Shown here piece after piece: positions 27,829 to 36,796 of a stretch of 64,000 nucleotides of DNA. The number at the start of each line of letters is the position of its first letter. The first letter of the stretch is position 1. Position numbers and translations under genes: made by a program. The notes below the pieces were generated by a model. That model did not search any database. It saw only the letters and a list, made by a program, of their open reading frames with translations, and was not told the origin of the DNA. Location of the stretch: assembly GCF_000421265.1 (NCBI RefSeq), contig NZ_ATWN01000004.1, positions 310,001-374,000 of the forward strand, written 5' to 3'. The DNA is from Thalassospira lucentensis MCCC 1A00383 = DSM 14000 (GTDB lineage: Bacteria; Pseudomonadota; Alphaproteobacteria; Rhodospirillales; Thalassospiraceae).

Positions 27829-27839
27829 AATTTCCGGGG
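27829..27839. promoter_or_regulatory. TCATCATA-type site upstream of the SMP-30 lactonase
   Basis: TGATATGATGA reads TCATCATATCA on the other strand, the same core as the sites before the epimerase, hydratase and kdgD genes. It ends ten bases before the lactonase start, so binding there should block initiation. A TTGT-TG-ACAA dyad (27768-27777) lies further upstream. Confidence 0.45.
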
Positions 27840-27848
27840 AGGGAACAG

Positions 27849-28748
27849 ATGTCAGGTGTAACTGGCGGGCTCAACGAGCCGCGCATTCTGCTTGATGAGA
27901 CATTTACACTGGGCGAATGCCCGAACTGGGACGCTGCGAACAACCGGTTGTATTGGGCCGATATCCTTAATGGTGCGCTTCATACGCTTGATGTCGAAAC
28001 TGGTGCGCGCAAAACATGGAAATTCGAAAGTGAACTGGGCTGTTTTGGTCTGACCGATCAGGGCCGCATCATCGTCGCACTGCGCAAGGATATCATTTTC
28101 CTTGATCCGCAGACGGATGTGCGCATGCCACTGGCGCGGATCGAAGACGGCATTCACAGCCGCACCAACGATGGCAAGATCGGCCCGGACGGGGCGTTCT
28201 GGGTTGGGACGATGGATGACAATGCTGACAAGCAGGCGATTGCATCGCTCTATCGCATCACCGCCGATGGCGCCGTTGACGAGAAAATCACAGGTTTCAA
28301 GATTTCCAACGGGTTGGCTTGGTCGCCGGATGGCGCAAAAATGTACCATTCGGACTCCCGTGGTCCATGGGTCAATCGCTGGGACTTTGATGCCAAGACC
28401 GGCGCGATTGGCAACTGTGAGCGGTATCTTGATCTTGACGATACGCTTGGTCGCCCGGACGGTGGTGCTGTTGATATGGAAGGTTGCTATTGGTCGGCGG
28501 GTGTGTCGGCCGGTAACCTGAACCGGTTTGCGCCGGATGGCACATTGCTGCTGTCAATCGCGATGCCGATGCCCAACCCGACCATGCCGTGCTTTGGCGG
28601 GCCGGATATGAAAACGCTCTATGTCACCAGCCATCAGGAAAATTACAGTGCGGAAAAGCGCGCCGAGTTCCCTGATGCGGGCAAGATCGTGACATTGCGT
28701 GTTGATGTGCCGGGTGTGCCGGTGCATCGCTTTGTTGAGGCAGGCTAA
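27849..28748 (+). CDS. SMP-30/gluconolactonase-family lactonase
   Basis: Six-bladed beta-propeller sugar lactonase of 299 residues. Metal and substrate positions are in place: E in LGECPNWD, N in RTNDGKIGPDG, N in KISNGLAWSPDG, D in RPDGGAVDMEG. It opens an aldonolactone in the cytosol. With uronate dehydrogenase nearby, the natural substrate is probably galactaro- or glucarolactone. ATG 27849 is preceded by GGGGAGGGAAC. A bidirectional terminator separates it from the converging hydratase gene. Confidence 0.88.
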   Translation: MSGVTGGLNEPRILLDETFTLGECPNWDAANNRLYWADILNGALHTLDVETGARKTWKFESELGCFGLTDQGRIIVALRKDIIFLDPQTDVRMPLARIEDGIHSRTNDGKIGPDGAFWVGTMDDNADKQAIASLYRITADGAVDEKITGFKISNGLAWSPDGAKMYHSDSRGPWVNRWDFDAKTGAIGNCERYLDLDDTLGRPDGGAVDMEGCYWSAGVSAGNLNRFAPDGTLLLSIAMPMPNPTMPCFGGPDMKTLYVTSHQENYSAEKRAEFPDAGKIVTLRVDVPGVPVHRFVEAG

Positions 28749-28786
28749 AACGCCAGCGCGCACTACGTGCGAAGGTATCAAAATCA

Positions 28787-28818
28787 AAAGGCCATGCAGG
28801 CAATGCTGCATGGCCTTT
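28787..28818. terminator. Bidirectional terminator between lactonase and hydratase genes
   Basis: Arms AAAGGCCATGCAG and CTGCATGGCCTTT are a perfect 13-base stem with a six-base loop between converging genes. A/T-rich ends allow use from either side. Confidence 0.75.
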
Positions 28819-28846
28819 GTCGGTTCTGTGTGTGGTTCTGCAATAA

Positions 28847-29611
28847 TCAGACTTTTGCAATCTCGGCTGTGACCGTTCCCAACCCGTCAAAGATGGCTTC
28901 GATTTTGCCATGCGGGCTGATGGTTGGAGTGGCGCAGGCGCCGGTCGTGATGACGTCGCCGGGTTTCAGCACTTTGTCGCGTTTGGCAAGGAAGTTCACA
29001 AGATATGCCAAGCCATTAAATATTTCCGGCCAGGCAGCGGGATCGCTGTTGGTCGCAAGGATTTCGCCGTTGCTTTTGGTGGTGACGGTGCCGCCGATAA
29101 AGTGCATATCGCGCCAGTTTTCAATTTCCGCACCCAGCACGAAATAGCCGGTTGAGTTCAAATCAGCCAGAGTTTGCGTTGGGTTTTGTTTTTCATGAAA
29201 GCGCCGGTCGGCGATCTCAATCGCCAGATGCACGCTTTTGATTTGATCGAGGATGCTGTCGGGCGTGGTGCCTGCTGCGGGGCTACTTGCCATGATCACG
29301 GCAATTTCCGCTTCGATGTTGGGAAAATGCAGGTCGTTGGTGGTCAGATGTGCACCGTCGCCAAGGATGCGCCCATCGAGCAGCGGACCAATCAGCGGGC
29401 CGTCACTTCCGATTTTTTCCTGTGCCGCGCGGGTGGCGACGGCAATTTTCCAGCCAGCCTGTTTGGCGCCGGTCTGTTTCAGGGTTTCATTCTGAATGTC
29501 ATAGGCCGCGTAAAAACTGTCGGGGGCAAGGTCGGCTGGCAACGGATCAATCAGTTGGTGCGCGGTAAAGGCGGTGGCAAGGATGCGGCTTGCCTCGGTG
29601 ATGTTGGTCAT
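28847..29611 (-). CDS. Fumarylacetoacetase / 2-keto-4-pentenoate hydratase family protein
   Basis: 254 residues. The family core is visible: AGWKIAVATRAAQEKIGSDG, PNIEAEIAVIMAS with the metal-binding Glu pair, and a C-terminal LKPGDVITTGACATPTISPH segment. Members are Mg-dependent hydratases, decarboxylases or hydrolases of 2-keto acids, here closest to 2-keto-4-pentenoate hydratases. Divergent from kdgD, with two identical AGTCATCATACCAA sites upstream, so it probably handles a keto-acid from the same uronate route. Its step is not established. Confidence 0.82.
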   Translation of the reverse strand: MTNITEASRILATAFTAHQLIDPLPADLAPDSFYAAYDIQNETLKQTGAKQAGWKIAVATRAAQEKIGSDGPLIGPLLDGRILGDGAHLTTNDLHFPNIEAEIAVIMASSPAAGTTPDSILDQIKSVHLAIEIADRRFHEKQNPTQTLADLNSTGYFVLGAEIENWRDMHFIGGTVTTKSNGEILATNSDPAAWPEIFNGLAYLVNFLAKRDKVLKPGDVITTGACATPTISPHGKIEAIFDGLGTVTAEIAKV

Positions 29612-29687
29612 TCCAGTTGTTCTCGCTGTTTTCGCTGTTTCTTCAGGGCGTTGCGGGGTGACGGAGCTTAAAGGGAATTGGCCTCAA

Positions 29688-29749
29688 AGTCATCATACCA
29701 ATTTTGTCGATTCGTGCGATTGATGGTAAAATTCCAGTCATCATACCAA
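29688..29749. promoter_or_regulatory. Two identical AGTCATCATACCAA sites in the hydratase/kdgD divergent promoter
   Basis: The 14-mer AGTCATCATACCAA occurs exactly at 29688-29701 and again at 29736-29749, 48 bases apart and in the same orientation. The TACCAA end resembles half of the TTGGTATACCAA operator of hexuronate regulators of the UxuR/ExuR type, which are FadR-type GntR proteins like the two in this cluster. Confidence 0.55.
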
Positions 29750-29838
29750 AGTCGAATGGTCCTGAACCCGCTGAAAATACCGCAAATTTCAAGGTATTCT
29801 GCGTTGGAATAGATATCTTGGTAATATGTTTGACAAAG

Positions 29839-29849
29839 TAATATGATGA
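29839..29849. promoter_or_regulatory. TCATCATA-type site upstream of kdgD
   Basis: TAATATGATGA reads TCATCATATTA on the opposite strand. A near-mirror, TCGTCATAGATATTAC, follows at 29860-29875, giving an imperfect dyad about 30 bases ahead of kdgD. Confidence 0.45.
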
Positions 29850-29885
29850 ATTTATAGATTCGTCATAGATATTACGCCGTATTAA

Positions 29886-30830
<945 letters not shown>

Positions 30831-30840
30831 ACCAGAAGGC

Positions 30841-30863
30841 GGGTCCGTTGGTTTAACGGACCC
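30841..30863 (+). terminator. Hairpin after kdgD
   Basis: Arms GGGTCCGTT and AACGGACCC, perfect nine-base stem, directly after the kdgD stop, with only a short mixed tail. Probable transcript end ahead of the TRAP promoter. Confidence 0.6.
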
Positions 30864-30977
30864 TTCCTGTTATCCCGGCAGGTGGTTCTGTCGGGGTGGC
30901 ATTTGCGACACCACAATAACAATCGGTGCGCAGCAAGCGACGGCGGGACTATTAGACTAGTTGTTAATTAACCTTGG

Positions 30978-30993
30978 ACTTGTCGTTACAAGT
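30978..30993. promoter_or_regulatory. Dyad in the TRAP transporter promoter
   Basis: ACTTGT-CGTT-ACAAGT is a perfect six-base dyad about 95 bases before dctP. GT-N-AC symmetry suits a FadR-type GntR protein. The TTACAAGTGA part recurs at 26833, just before the second GntR gene, which hints at one regulator for both. Confidence 0.4.
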
Positions 30994-31085
30994 GACAAAT
31001 TGTAAGGTTCGCTAACAACAAAAAGTTCCTTTTAGGGAAAACAAGGCTTTAACGTACCACGACAAAAAGTCACGGGAGGACTCCA

Positions 31086-32078
31086 ATGAACACCTTTTTG
31101 AAAACCACGACCCTTACGATTGCCGCAGCAGCGGTGTCGGTTGCGCTTGCATCCGGTGCGCAGGCCAAAGAATGGCGCGGCTGGAACATTCATCCGCCAG
31201 AATATCCGGTTTCGACCGGCATGGAAGAATTTGCCAAGATCATCAACGAGAAGTCCGGTGGCGACCTTGAAGCCAAGGTTTACCATGGCGGCGTTCTTGG
31301 CAATCAGCCTGATGCGATCCAGCAGGTGCGTCTTGGTGGTCTGGACTGGGCTGTATTCAATCTCGGCCCGCTCGGTGAAGTGGCTCCCGAAGCAAACGTT
31401 GTTTCGCTGCCTTTCATCTTTAAAAACGTCGATGCCATGCACAAAGTCATGGACGGTCCGGCTGGTCAGCAGATTGCCGATGGCCTGATCGAAGCTGGCT
31501 TGCAGCCGCTTGGCTGGTATGATTCCGGTGCGCGTTCGTTCTATAACACCAAGCACCCGATCAACACGCCAGAAGACCTTAAGGGCCTTAAATTCCGCGT
31601 GATGAGCAACGATCTGTATGTTCAGATGGTCGCAGCCCTTGGCGGTAACGCAACCCCGATGGCATACGGCGAAGTTTACCAGTCGCTGAAAACCGGTGTG
31701 ATTGATGGTGCGGAAAATAACTATCCGTCCTATGACAGCTCGGGCCATTTCGAAGCTGCGAAATTCTACTCGGTCACCCAGCACCTGATCCTGCCGGAAT
31801 GCCTGTGCATCAATAAGGCGCTTTATGACAGCCTGTCAGACGATGAAAAGAAAATCGTTCAAGAAGCAGCTGATGCATCGGTAACGGTACAGCGTGCTGC
31901 CTGGGCAGAACGTGCTGAACAGTCCAAGCAGAAAGTCATTGATGCCGGTATCGAAGTCAACGAAATCGCTGACAAAGCGGCTTTCCAGGATGCAATGCAG
32001 CCTGTCTATGACGACTTTGCCAAAGCAAATCCGGATCTAGCCGATCTGGTCAAAGCCATCCAGGATGCGCAGAAATAA
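31086..32078 (+). CDS. TRAP transporter solute-binding protein, DctP type (probable uronate)
   Basis: Periplasmic binding protein of 330 residues. Signal peptide cut near AQA-KEW (residues 26-28). DctP features: PVSTGMEEFAKIINEKSGGD, VFNLGPLGEVAPEANVVSLP, the carboxylate-binding Arg in DLKGLKFRVMSND and the GVIDGAENNYPSY segment. AGTCACGGGAGG precedes ATG 31086. TRAP binding proteins take acidic sugars and carboxylates; genetic linkage to Udh and kdgD points to D-galacturonate or D-glucuronate. Confidence 0.9.
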   Translation: MNTFLKTTTLTIAAAAVSVALASGAQAKEWRGWNIHPPEYPVSTGMEEFAKIINEKSGGDLEAKVYHGGVLGNQPDAIQQVRLGGLDWAVFNLGPLGEVAPEANVVSLPFIFKNVDAMHKVMDGPAGQQIADGLIEAGLQPLGWYDSGARSFYNTKHPINTPEDLKGLKFRVMSNDLYVQMVAALGGNATPMAYGEVYQSLKTGVIDGAENNYPSYDSSGHFEAAKFYSVTQHLILPECLCINKALYDSLSDDEKKIVQEAADASVTVQRAAWAERAEQSKQKVIDAGIEVNEIADKAAFQDAMQPVYDDFAKANPDLADLVKAIQDAQK

Positions 32079-32096
32079 ACCATATGTTTAAAAGCG

Positions 32097-32119
32097 GGGC
32101 GGCGATAATATCGCCGCCC
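32097..32119 (+). terminator. Hairpin between dctP and dctQ
   Basis: GGGCGGCGATA, one A, TATCGCCGCCC: an 11-base perfect stem followed by TTCTTTGTTATT. It is strong enough to act as a partial terminator or 3' stabiliser, giving more binding protein than permease. Confidence 0.65.
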
Positions 32120-32178
32120 TTCTTTGTTATTCTTTGGGCCTGACCTTGGGCTTTCAATCACATTCTGGCGGCGCATAT

Positions 32179-32724
32179 ATGTTTTCCAGTTTTACCAATT
32201 TAATGGACCGTCTGGGCGGTGGCATCGCCGGGGTTTTAAACCTGATCGGCGGTTTGGCGCTTGTTGCGTTGATCCCAAGTTTTGCCTGGCTTGTTTTTGG
32301 GCGCTACGTTCTGAATGAGACGCCGACCTGGGTCGAACAGATATCGCTTATTCTGATTGTTCTAATCACTTTTCCGGTGGCCGCCGCAGGCATGCGTGAC
32401 AACAGCCACCTGTCGGTATCGTTCTTTCGCGATTCCTTGCCGTCAAAAGCTGCCGCCATTGTCGCAGCCGTCAGCTATGCCGCGATGGCGTGGTTTGGCT
32501 ACTGGATGTTGATGGGCGGGATCGATCTGGTGGCCTTTAACTGGTCCAAGAAAATGCCGATCATTCATATTTCCGATGGCTGGCGTTCTATTCCCATGGC
32601 GGTTTGCGGGGCGGGGATCGCCTTTTACAGTGTGGTCCATATCTTCAAAATCATCACCCGTTGGAAAGCCATTTCCCACGCCGAATATTACCACGACGAT
32701 TTGCTCAATAAGGACGTTGAATAA
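32179..32724 (+). CDS. TRAP transporter small permease, DctQ type
   Basis: 181 residues with four membrane segments (GVLNLIGGLALVALIPSFAW; ISLILIVLITFPVAAAGMRD; AIVAAVSYAAMAWFGYWMLM; a last one near 150-168). The RDNSHLSV motif after the second helix is typical of DctQ. Start at ATG 32179, as the open frame further upstream has no membrane signal or ribosome site. Its stop is directly followed by the large permease ATG. Confidence 0.88.
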   Translation: MFSSFTNLMDRLGGGIAGVLNLIGGLALVALIPSFAWLVFGRYVLNETPTWVEQISLILIVLITFPVAAAGMRDNSHLSVSFFRDSLPSKAAAIVAAVSYAAMAWFGYWMLMGGIDLVAFNWSKKMPIIHISDGWRSIPMAVCGAGIAFYSVVHIFKIITRWKAISHAEYYHDDLLNKDVE

Positions 32725-34014
32725 ATGGGCATGACCATTCTTCTGGGCCTGTTTGCCATTGGTATTATCATTGGCATGCCCGTTGCCATCGCACTTGGCA
32801 TCGCCGCCCTTGGGGCGTTTTTCTTTGAAGGGCTTCCGGCCCTGATCGCTTTTCAGCGGATCGGGTCGGGGATCAGTGCCTTTTCGCTTTTGGCGATCCC
32901 GTTCTTTATCTTTGCCGGGGAGCTGATGCTTCACGGTGGGATTGCCAACCGGCTGGTGCAGTTTGCCACAGCATTGGTCGGCAGCCGCCGGGGCGGGCTT
33001 GGCATTGTGAACGTGTTTTCATCCATGCTGTTTGGCGGTATTTCCGGATCAGCCGTTGCCGATACCTCCGCGCTTGGGTCGATCCTTATTCCGGTGATGA
33101 AAAAGGAAGGCTACCGGGCTGATTACGCGGTCAACGTGACGGTCACATCCTCCATCGCGGGGATCATGATCCCGCCCAGCCACAATATGATCCTTTATGC
33201 GGTGGCCGCTGGTGGCGGCATTTCAATTTCCAAGCTGTTCATGGCCGGCGTGGTACCGGGCATTATCATGTGTGTGTTGCTGGGCTTGGCGACGTGGCTT
33301 GTCGCGATCAAGCATGGTTATCCGTCACAACCATTCCCCGGCTGGTCGGTGGTTTGGCGCACAGCGGTGCGTGCCATTCCGGGCTTCTTTACCGCCGTGA
33401 TCATTGTCGGGGGTGTCTTAAGCGGTGTGTTCACCGTGACGGAATCGGGGGCCATCGGGGTTGCCTATGCACTGATTATCACCGGCTTTGTCTACCGTGA
33501 GCTGAGTTGGGACGGGTTTATTGCCGCAGTCAAACAATCGGCCAAGACAACATCGCTTGTGATGTTGCTGGTCGGCTGTGCCTCGGCCTATGGCTATATG
33601 CTGGCATTTTACCGTGTTCCTGATGAGTTGGCCTATGCCATCACGGCGATCACGGACAATCCGATCATGGTCCTGTTGATGATCAATGTCATGTTGCTGG
33701 TGGCGGGCATGATCATGGATATGGCAGCCCTGATCCTGATCTGTACGCCGATCTTCCTGCCACTTGCGATGCAGTTTGGCATGGACCCGATTCAGTTTGG
33801 CATGGTGCTGATGATGAACTTGGGCCTTGGCCTGTGCACCCCGCCTGTGGGATCGTGCCTGTTTGTTGGCTGTGCCATTGGCGGGGTGAAAATCGAACAC
33901 GCGGTGCGCTCGATCTGGCCATTTTATCTGGCGATCCTGACGGCGCTGATCCTGACAACCTATGTTCCAGCGATTTCAATGACCTTGCCCAACCTTGTGT
34001 TTGGCAGCAATTGA
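32725..34014 (+). CDS. TRAP transporter large permease, DctM type
   Basis: 429 residues, about twelve hydrophobic segments, the sodium-driven translocator of the TRAP system. Family marks: GMPVAIALGIAALGAFFFEG, FSSMLFGGISGSAVADTSAL, the ITSSIAGIMIPPSHNMI-like region (VTSSIAGIMIPPSHNMILYA), and GLGLCTPPVGSCLFVGCAI near the C-terminus. It abuts dctQ (TAAATG) and is followed 34 bases later by uronate dehydrogenase, so uptake and first oxidation are probably on one transcript. Confidence 0.92.
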   Translation: MGMTILLGLFAIGIIIGMPVAIALGIAALGAFFFEGLPALIAFQRIGSGISAFSLLAIPFFIFAGELMLHGGIANRLVQFATALVGSRRGGLGIVNVFSSMLFGGISGSAVADTSALGSILIPVMKKEGYRADYAVNVTVTSSIAGIMIPPSHNMILYAVAAGGGISISKLFMAGVVPGIIMCVLLGLATWLVAIKHGYPSQPFPGWSVVWRTAVRAIPGFFTAVIIVGGVLSGVFTVTESGAIGVAYALIITGFVYRELSWDGFIAAVKQSAKTTSLVMLLVGCASAYGYMLAFYRVPDELAYAITAITDNPIMVLLMINVMLLVAGMIMDMAALILICTPIFLPLAMQFGMDPIQFGMVLMMNLGLGLCTPPVGSCLFVGCAIGGVKIEHAVRSIWPFYLAILTALILTTYVPAISMTLPNLVFGSN

Positions 34015-34048
34015 TCGCGGATCAAGACGCATATCAAAGAGGAATACG

Positions 34049-34843
34049 ATGAAACGTTTGCTGATTACCGGTGCCGCCGGCAACCTTGGTAAAATCTGCC
34101 GCGAAGGGCTTAAAGGCTATGCCGATGTCCTTCGCCTGTCGGACCTTGCCCCGATGGACCCGGCTGGCCCGAACGAGGAAGTCGTTCAGTGTGACCTTGC
34201 CGACCGTGCCGCCGTGCATGAACTGACCAAGGATGTCGACGGCATCGTTCATCTGGGCGGCATTTCAATCGAGGCCGCGTTTGATGACCTGCTTCAGGCC
34301 AATTTGCTCGGTACCTATAACCTCTATGAAGGGGCGCGCAAGAATGGCAAGCCTCGCATCCTGTTTGCCAGTTCAAACCATGCCATTGGCTTTCACAAGC
34401 GTACCACCAAACTCGATGAGGCCTCCGAACAGCGCCCCGATAGCCTGTATGGCGTGACCAAATGCTATGGCGAGGCACTGGCGAGTTACTATAACGACAA
34501 GTTCGATGTTGAAACCGTGTCGCTTCGTATCGGGTCGTGCTTTGACAAGCCGCGTAATCGCCGGATGCTGTCAACCTGGATGAGCCCGCGTGACTTTATG
34601 TCGCTGATAAAGGCGGTATTTGATGCACCGATGACCGGCCATCTGGTGATGTATGGTGTTTCAAACAACGCATCCAAATGGTGGAGCAACGACCACGCCG
34701 CATTTTTGGGATGGAACCCCCAAGACAGCTCTGAGCAATTCCGCGCGGAAATTGAAGCCGCCTCTGAGGCCGAATACCGCCATGACCCGGCGGTGATTTA
34801 TCAAGGTGGACCTTTTGCTTCGACAGGTCACTTCGAGGACTGA
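34049..34843 (+). CDS. udh: NAD-dependent uronate dehydrogenase
   Basis: 264 residues from ATG 34049 with AGAGGA seven bases upstream. A short-chain (extended) reductase that oxidises D-galacturonate or D-glucuronate to the aldaro-1,5-lactone. NAD-binding GAAGNLG at 8-14, FASSNH at 107-112, and catalytic YGVTK with Y134 and K138. Overall agreement with characterised Agrobacterium-type Udh (SDLAPMDPAGPNEEVVQCDL, VHLGGISIE, YRMLSTW-like RRMLSTWMSPRDF) is strong from memory. It is last in the TRAP operon, before a strong terminator. Confidence 0.92.
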   Translation: MKRLLITGAAGNLGKICREGLKGYADVLRLSDLAPMDPAGPNEEVVQCDLADRAAVHELTKDVDGIVHLGGISIEAAFDDLLQANLLGTYNLYEGARKNGKPRILFASSNHAIGFHKRTTKLDEASEQRPDSLYGVTKCYGEALASYYNDKFDVETVSLRIGSCFDKPRNRRMLSTWMSPRDFMSLIKAVFDAPMTGHLVMYGVSNNASKWWSNDHAAFLGWNPQDSSEQFRAEIEAASEAEYRHDPAVIYQGGPFASTGHFED

Positions 34844-34884
34844 GTTGAGAAAAAAAGTCCAATCATCTGATTTGGTAAGATGCC

Positions 34885-34912
34885 TGAAAGGCCCGCACAT
34901 GCGGGCCTTTCA
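34885..34912 (+). terminator. Intrinsic terminator after udh
   Basis: TGAAAGGCCCGCA, two-base CA loop, TGCGGGCCTTTCA: 13-base perfect stem followed by TCTTT. Marks the end of the TRAP-udh operon. Confidence 0.85.
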
Positions 34913-34959
34913 TCTTTGGGATTGACGATTGTTTCTCATCGGCTATAACCAAAATTGAA

Positions 34960-34978
34960 AATGATAACCGTTATCATT
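34960..34978. promoter_or_regulatory. Fur box ahead of iron island 2
   Basis: AATGATAAC-C-GTTATCATT is a perfect nine-base dyad about one base and matches the 19-base Fur consensus at 15 positions. It ends 17 bases before the sigma-factor ATG, so it probably covers the core promoter. Confidence 0.75.
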
Positions 34979-34995
34979 GTTGATTGTGCCGGTGT

Positions 34996-35526
34996 ATGAG
35001 TATGGCGGCCAGAGACCGTTTCTGGGACGTAATTTACCAACAATATCATCCGCGTCTTCTGCGTCAGGTTGAAAAATACCTGCCTACGCGTGAGGAAAGT
35101 CAGGACGTGTTGCAGGATCTTTATGTGCAATTGCGCCGCCGGGATGTTGATCCCAAAGAAGTCGAAAATCCGCCTGCCTATTTGATGCGCATGGCGACCA
35201 ATCTGGCGATTGATGTTCTGCGCCGGAAAAACCGCAACCCGCTGGAATTTAGCGACCCTTCCGACATCGCCGAGATGAAGGGCAGCGGTGATCTTTACGC
35301 GACACCCGAACAAATCAGTTCAGATCGTCAACGGCTTGATATCATTGCAATGGCGGTTGAAAGTTTGCCGCCACGCTGTCGCGAAGCGTTTCTTTTCTGC
35401 AAACGCGACCATCTGACCCCGGCCGAGGCGGCAGAAAAGCTTGGGGTTAGTCGTAATATGGTGGAAAAGCATTTGCGAACTGCGTTAAAGCATTGTCGGG
35501 AAGTCTTGGCGCGTCATGAGAATTAG
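34996..35526 (+). CDS. ECF sigma factor, FecI type (second copy)
   Basis: 176 residues from ATG 34996; ATG 35002 and an upstream TTG are alternatives, none with a good ribosome-binding site. Region 2: RLLRQVEKYLPTREESQDVL with QDLYVQL, and PAYLMRMATNLAIDVLRRKN; region 4: LPPRCREAFLFCKRDHLTPA and EKLGVSRNMVEKHLRTAL. It should direct transcription of the downstream receptor when FecR signals. Iron control is suggested by the Fur box overlapping the promoter. It is clearly divergent in sequence from the first FecI-like protein in this window. Confidence 0.9.
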   Translation: MSMAARDRFWDVIYQQYHPRLLRQVEKYLPTREESQDVLQDLYVQLRRRDVDPKEVENPPAYLMRMATNLAIDVLRRKNRNPLEFSDPSDIAEMKGSGDLYATPEQISSDRQRLDIIAMAVESLPPRCREAFLFCKRDHLTPAEAAEKLGVSRNMVEKHLRTALKHCREVLARHEN

Positions 35527-35615
35527 GGGATTGTTCCTCGATATCCTCATTTCCCCGTTCCAAACGTCATTTAACCAATAAGACACTTTATCAAAGGCCG
35601 GGCCGCAAAATTGCC

Positions 35616-36710
35616 ATGACAGAATTCCGTTATCCTGACGATTGCACATGCGACAAGGACATTGCCGATTTTTGGGCCGTCCGGTTTGACGGCGGTGATC
35701 TTGACCGCGCCGAACAGGTTGCGTTTGATCACTGGCTGGCGGCATCGCCACAAAATTTGGGGCTGCTCGACCGGGCGCGCCAAACATGGCGCAGTATGGA
35801 AATTGTGGCCGCCGACGCCAAAGGCCCTGCCGGGCCGCTTGCGGTTGATCAAAACCGATCATCACGTAACCTGTCAAAAGATATGCCGCGTGCGCTTGAT
35901 CAAACGGATCTTGATGGCATTCGCGATGATCTTGAACGCCTTGGTGCTCTTGGTGGTGGGCCGGGACGGTTGCCGGGCATGCGTCCGGTAAACCGGAAAT
36001 TCAGACCCGTTATGGCGGTGGCGACCTTGATGGTGATTGTCGCATTGTTTGTTTTTGGTGCGGTGCGCCCTGATCCCGACCTGATGGCGGAAAAGTCGGC
36101 CAATGCCATTTCGCAAATCCATGACTTGCCCGACGGGTCGCAGATCTGGATGGAGCCGGGCACACGGTTAAACATCGATTATACGCCGGAGTTCCGCGAT
36201 ATCACGGTGCTGCAGGGCGGTATCTATGTCAAGGTGGCAAAGGACACATCACGTCCGCTTCGCGTTGGTGTCGGTGATCTGGTAGCGCGTGCGGTGGGAA
36301 CGGAATTTGCCGCGTCAAACTGGGCGGGGCACCCGCGGGTCGAAGTTCGCGAAGGTGTGGTTGATGTTCTAAGCGGCGATCTTCGGTTGGCGCAATTGTC
36401 CGCCGGACACGCCGCATGGCAGGGAATACAGGGCGATATGCGCTATGGCGCTTATAACATTGATCGGTTGGCCGCATGGCGCGATGGACGATGGATCGCA
36501 GAAGACATGCCACTTGAAGAACTTCTGGCAAAAATCACGCCCCTGATCGCCGATGAAACCTATGTTCTTGATCCGCTTTTGGATGATGTCTATGTCACCG
36601 GCAGCTTTGACCTCAGCAAACCGCAAAGTGCAATTGCCGCAGTGCTCGGTGCTTACGCACTTAAAAAGCAATCCTTCCCGGGTGGCTTCGAAATAATTTC
36701 AAAAAAATAG
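35616..36710 (+). CDS. FecR-family sigma regulator (second copy)
   Basis: 364 residues. N-terminal sigma-binding domain (CDKDIADFWAVRFDGGDLDR, FDHWLAASPQNLGLLDRA), one transmembrane helix (VMAVATLMVIVALFVFGAV), then the periplasmic FecR domain (ISQIHDLPDGSQIWMEPGTR, ILQGGIYVKVAKDTSRPLRV-like core) and a C-terminal receptor-facing region (VTGSFDLSKPQSAIAAVLG). 89 bases separate it from the sigma gene, unlike the tightly coupled first set. ATG 35616 has no close Shine-Dalgarno. Confidence 0.9.
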   Translation: MTEFRYPDDCTCDKDIADFWAVRFDGGDLDRAEQVAFDHWLAASPQNLGLLDRARQTWRSMEIVAADAKGPAGPLAVDQNRSSRNLSKDMPRALDQTDLDGIRDDLERLGALGGGPGRLPGMRPVNRKFRPVMAVATLMVIVALFVFGAVRPDPDLMAEKSANAISQIHDLPDGSQIWMEPGTRLNIDYTPEFRDITVLQGGIYVKVAKDTSRPLRVGVGDLVARAVGTEFAASNWAGHPRVEVREGVVDVLSGDLRLAQLSAGHAAWQGIQGDMRYGAYNIDRLAAWRDGRWIAEDMPLEELLAKITPLIADETYVLDPLLDDVYVTGSFDLSKPQSAIAAVLGAYALKKQSFPGGFEIISKK

Positions 36711-36754
36711 CATAACCGACATCCTCAAACCCCGTCCCCATGCGTCATGAGGAT

Positions 36755-36773
36755 AATAGTGAGTTGCATTATT
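36755..36773. promoter_or_regulatory. Imperfect dyad, weak Fur-like site, before the second TonB receptor
   Basis: AATAGTGAGTTGCATTATT pairs as AATA-x-TG-5-CA-x-TATT and carries the GATAAT hexamer at its left edge (36752). It is 24 bases upstream of the receptor GTG. The match to the Fur consensus is partial. Confidence 0.35.
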
Positions 36774-36796
36774 ATTTCTGATCTTGGGGAAAACGC

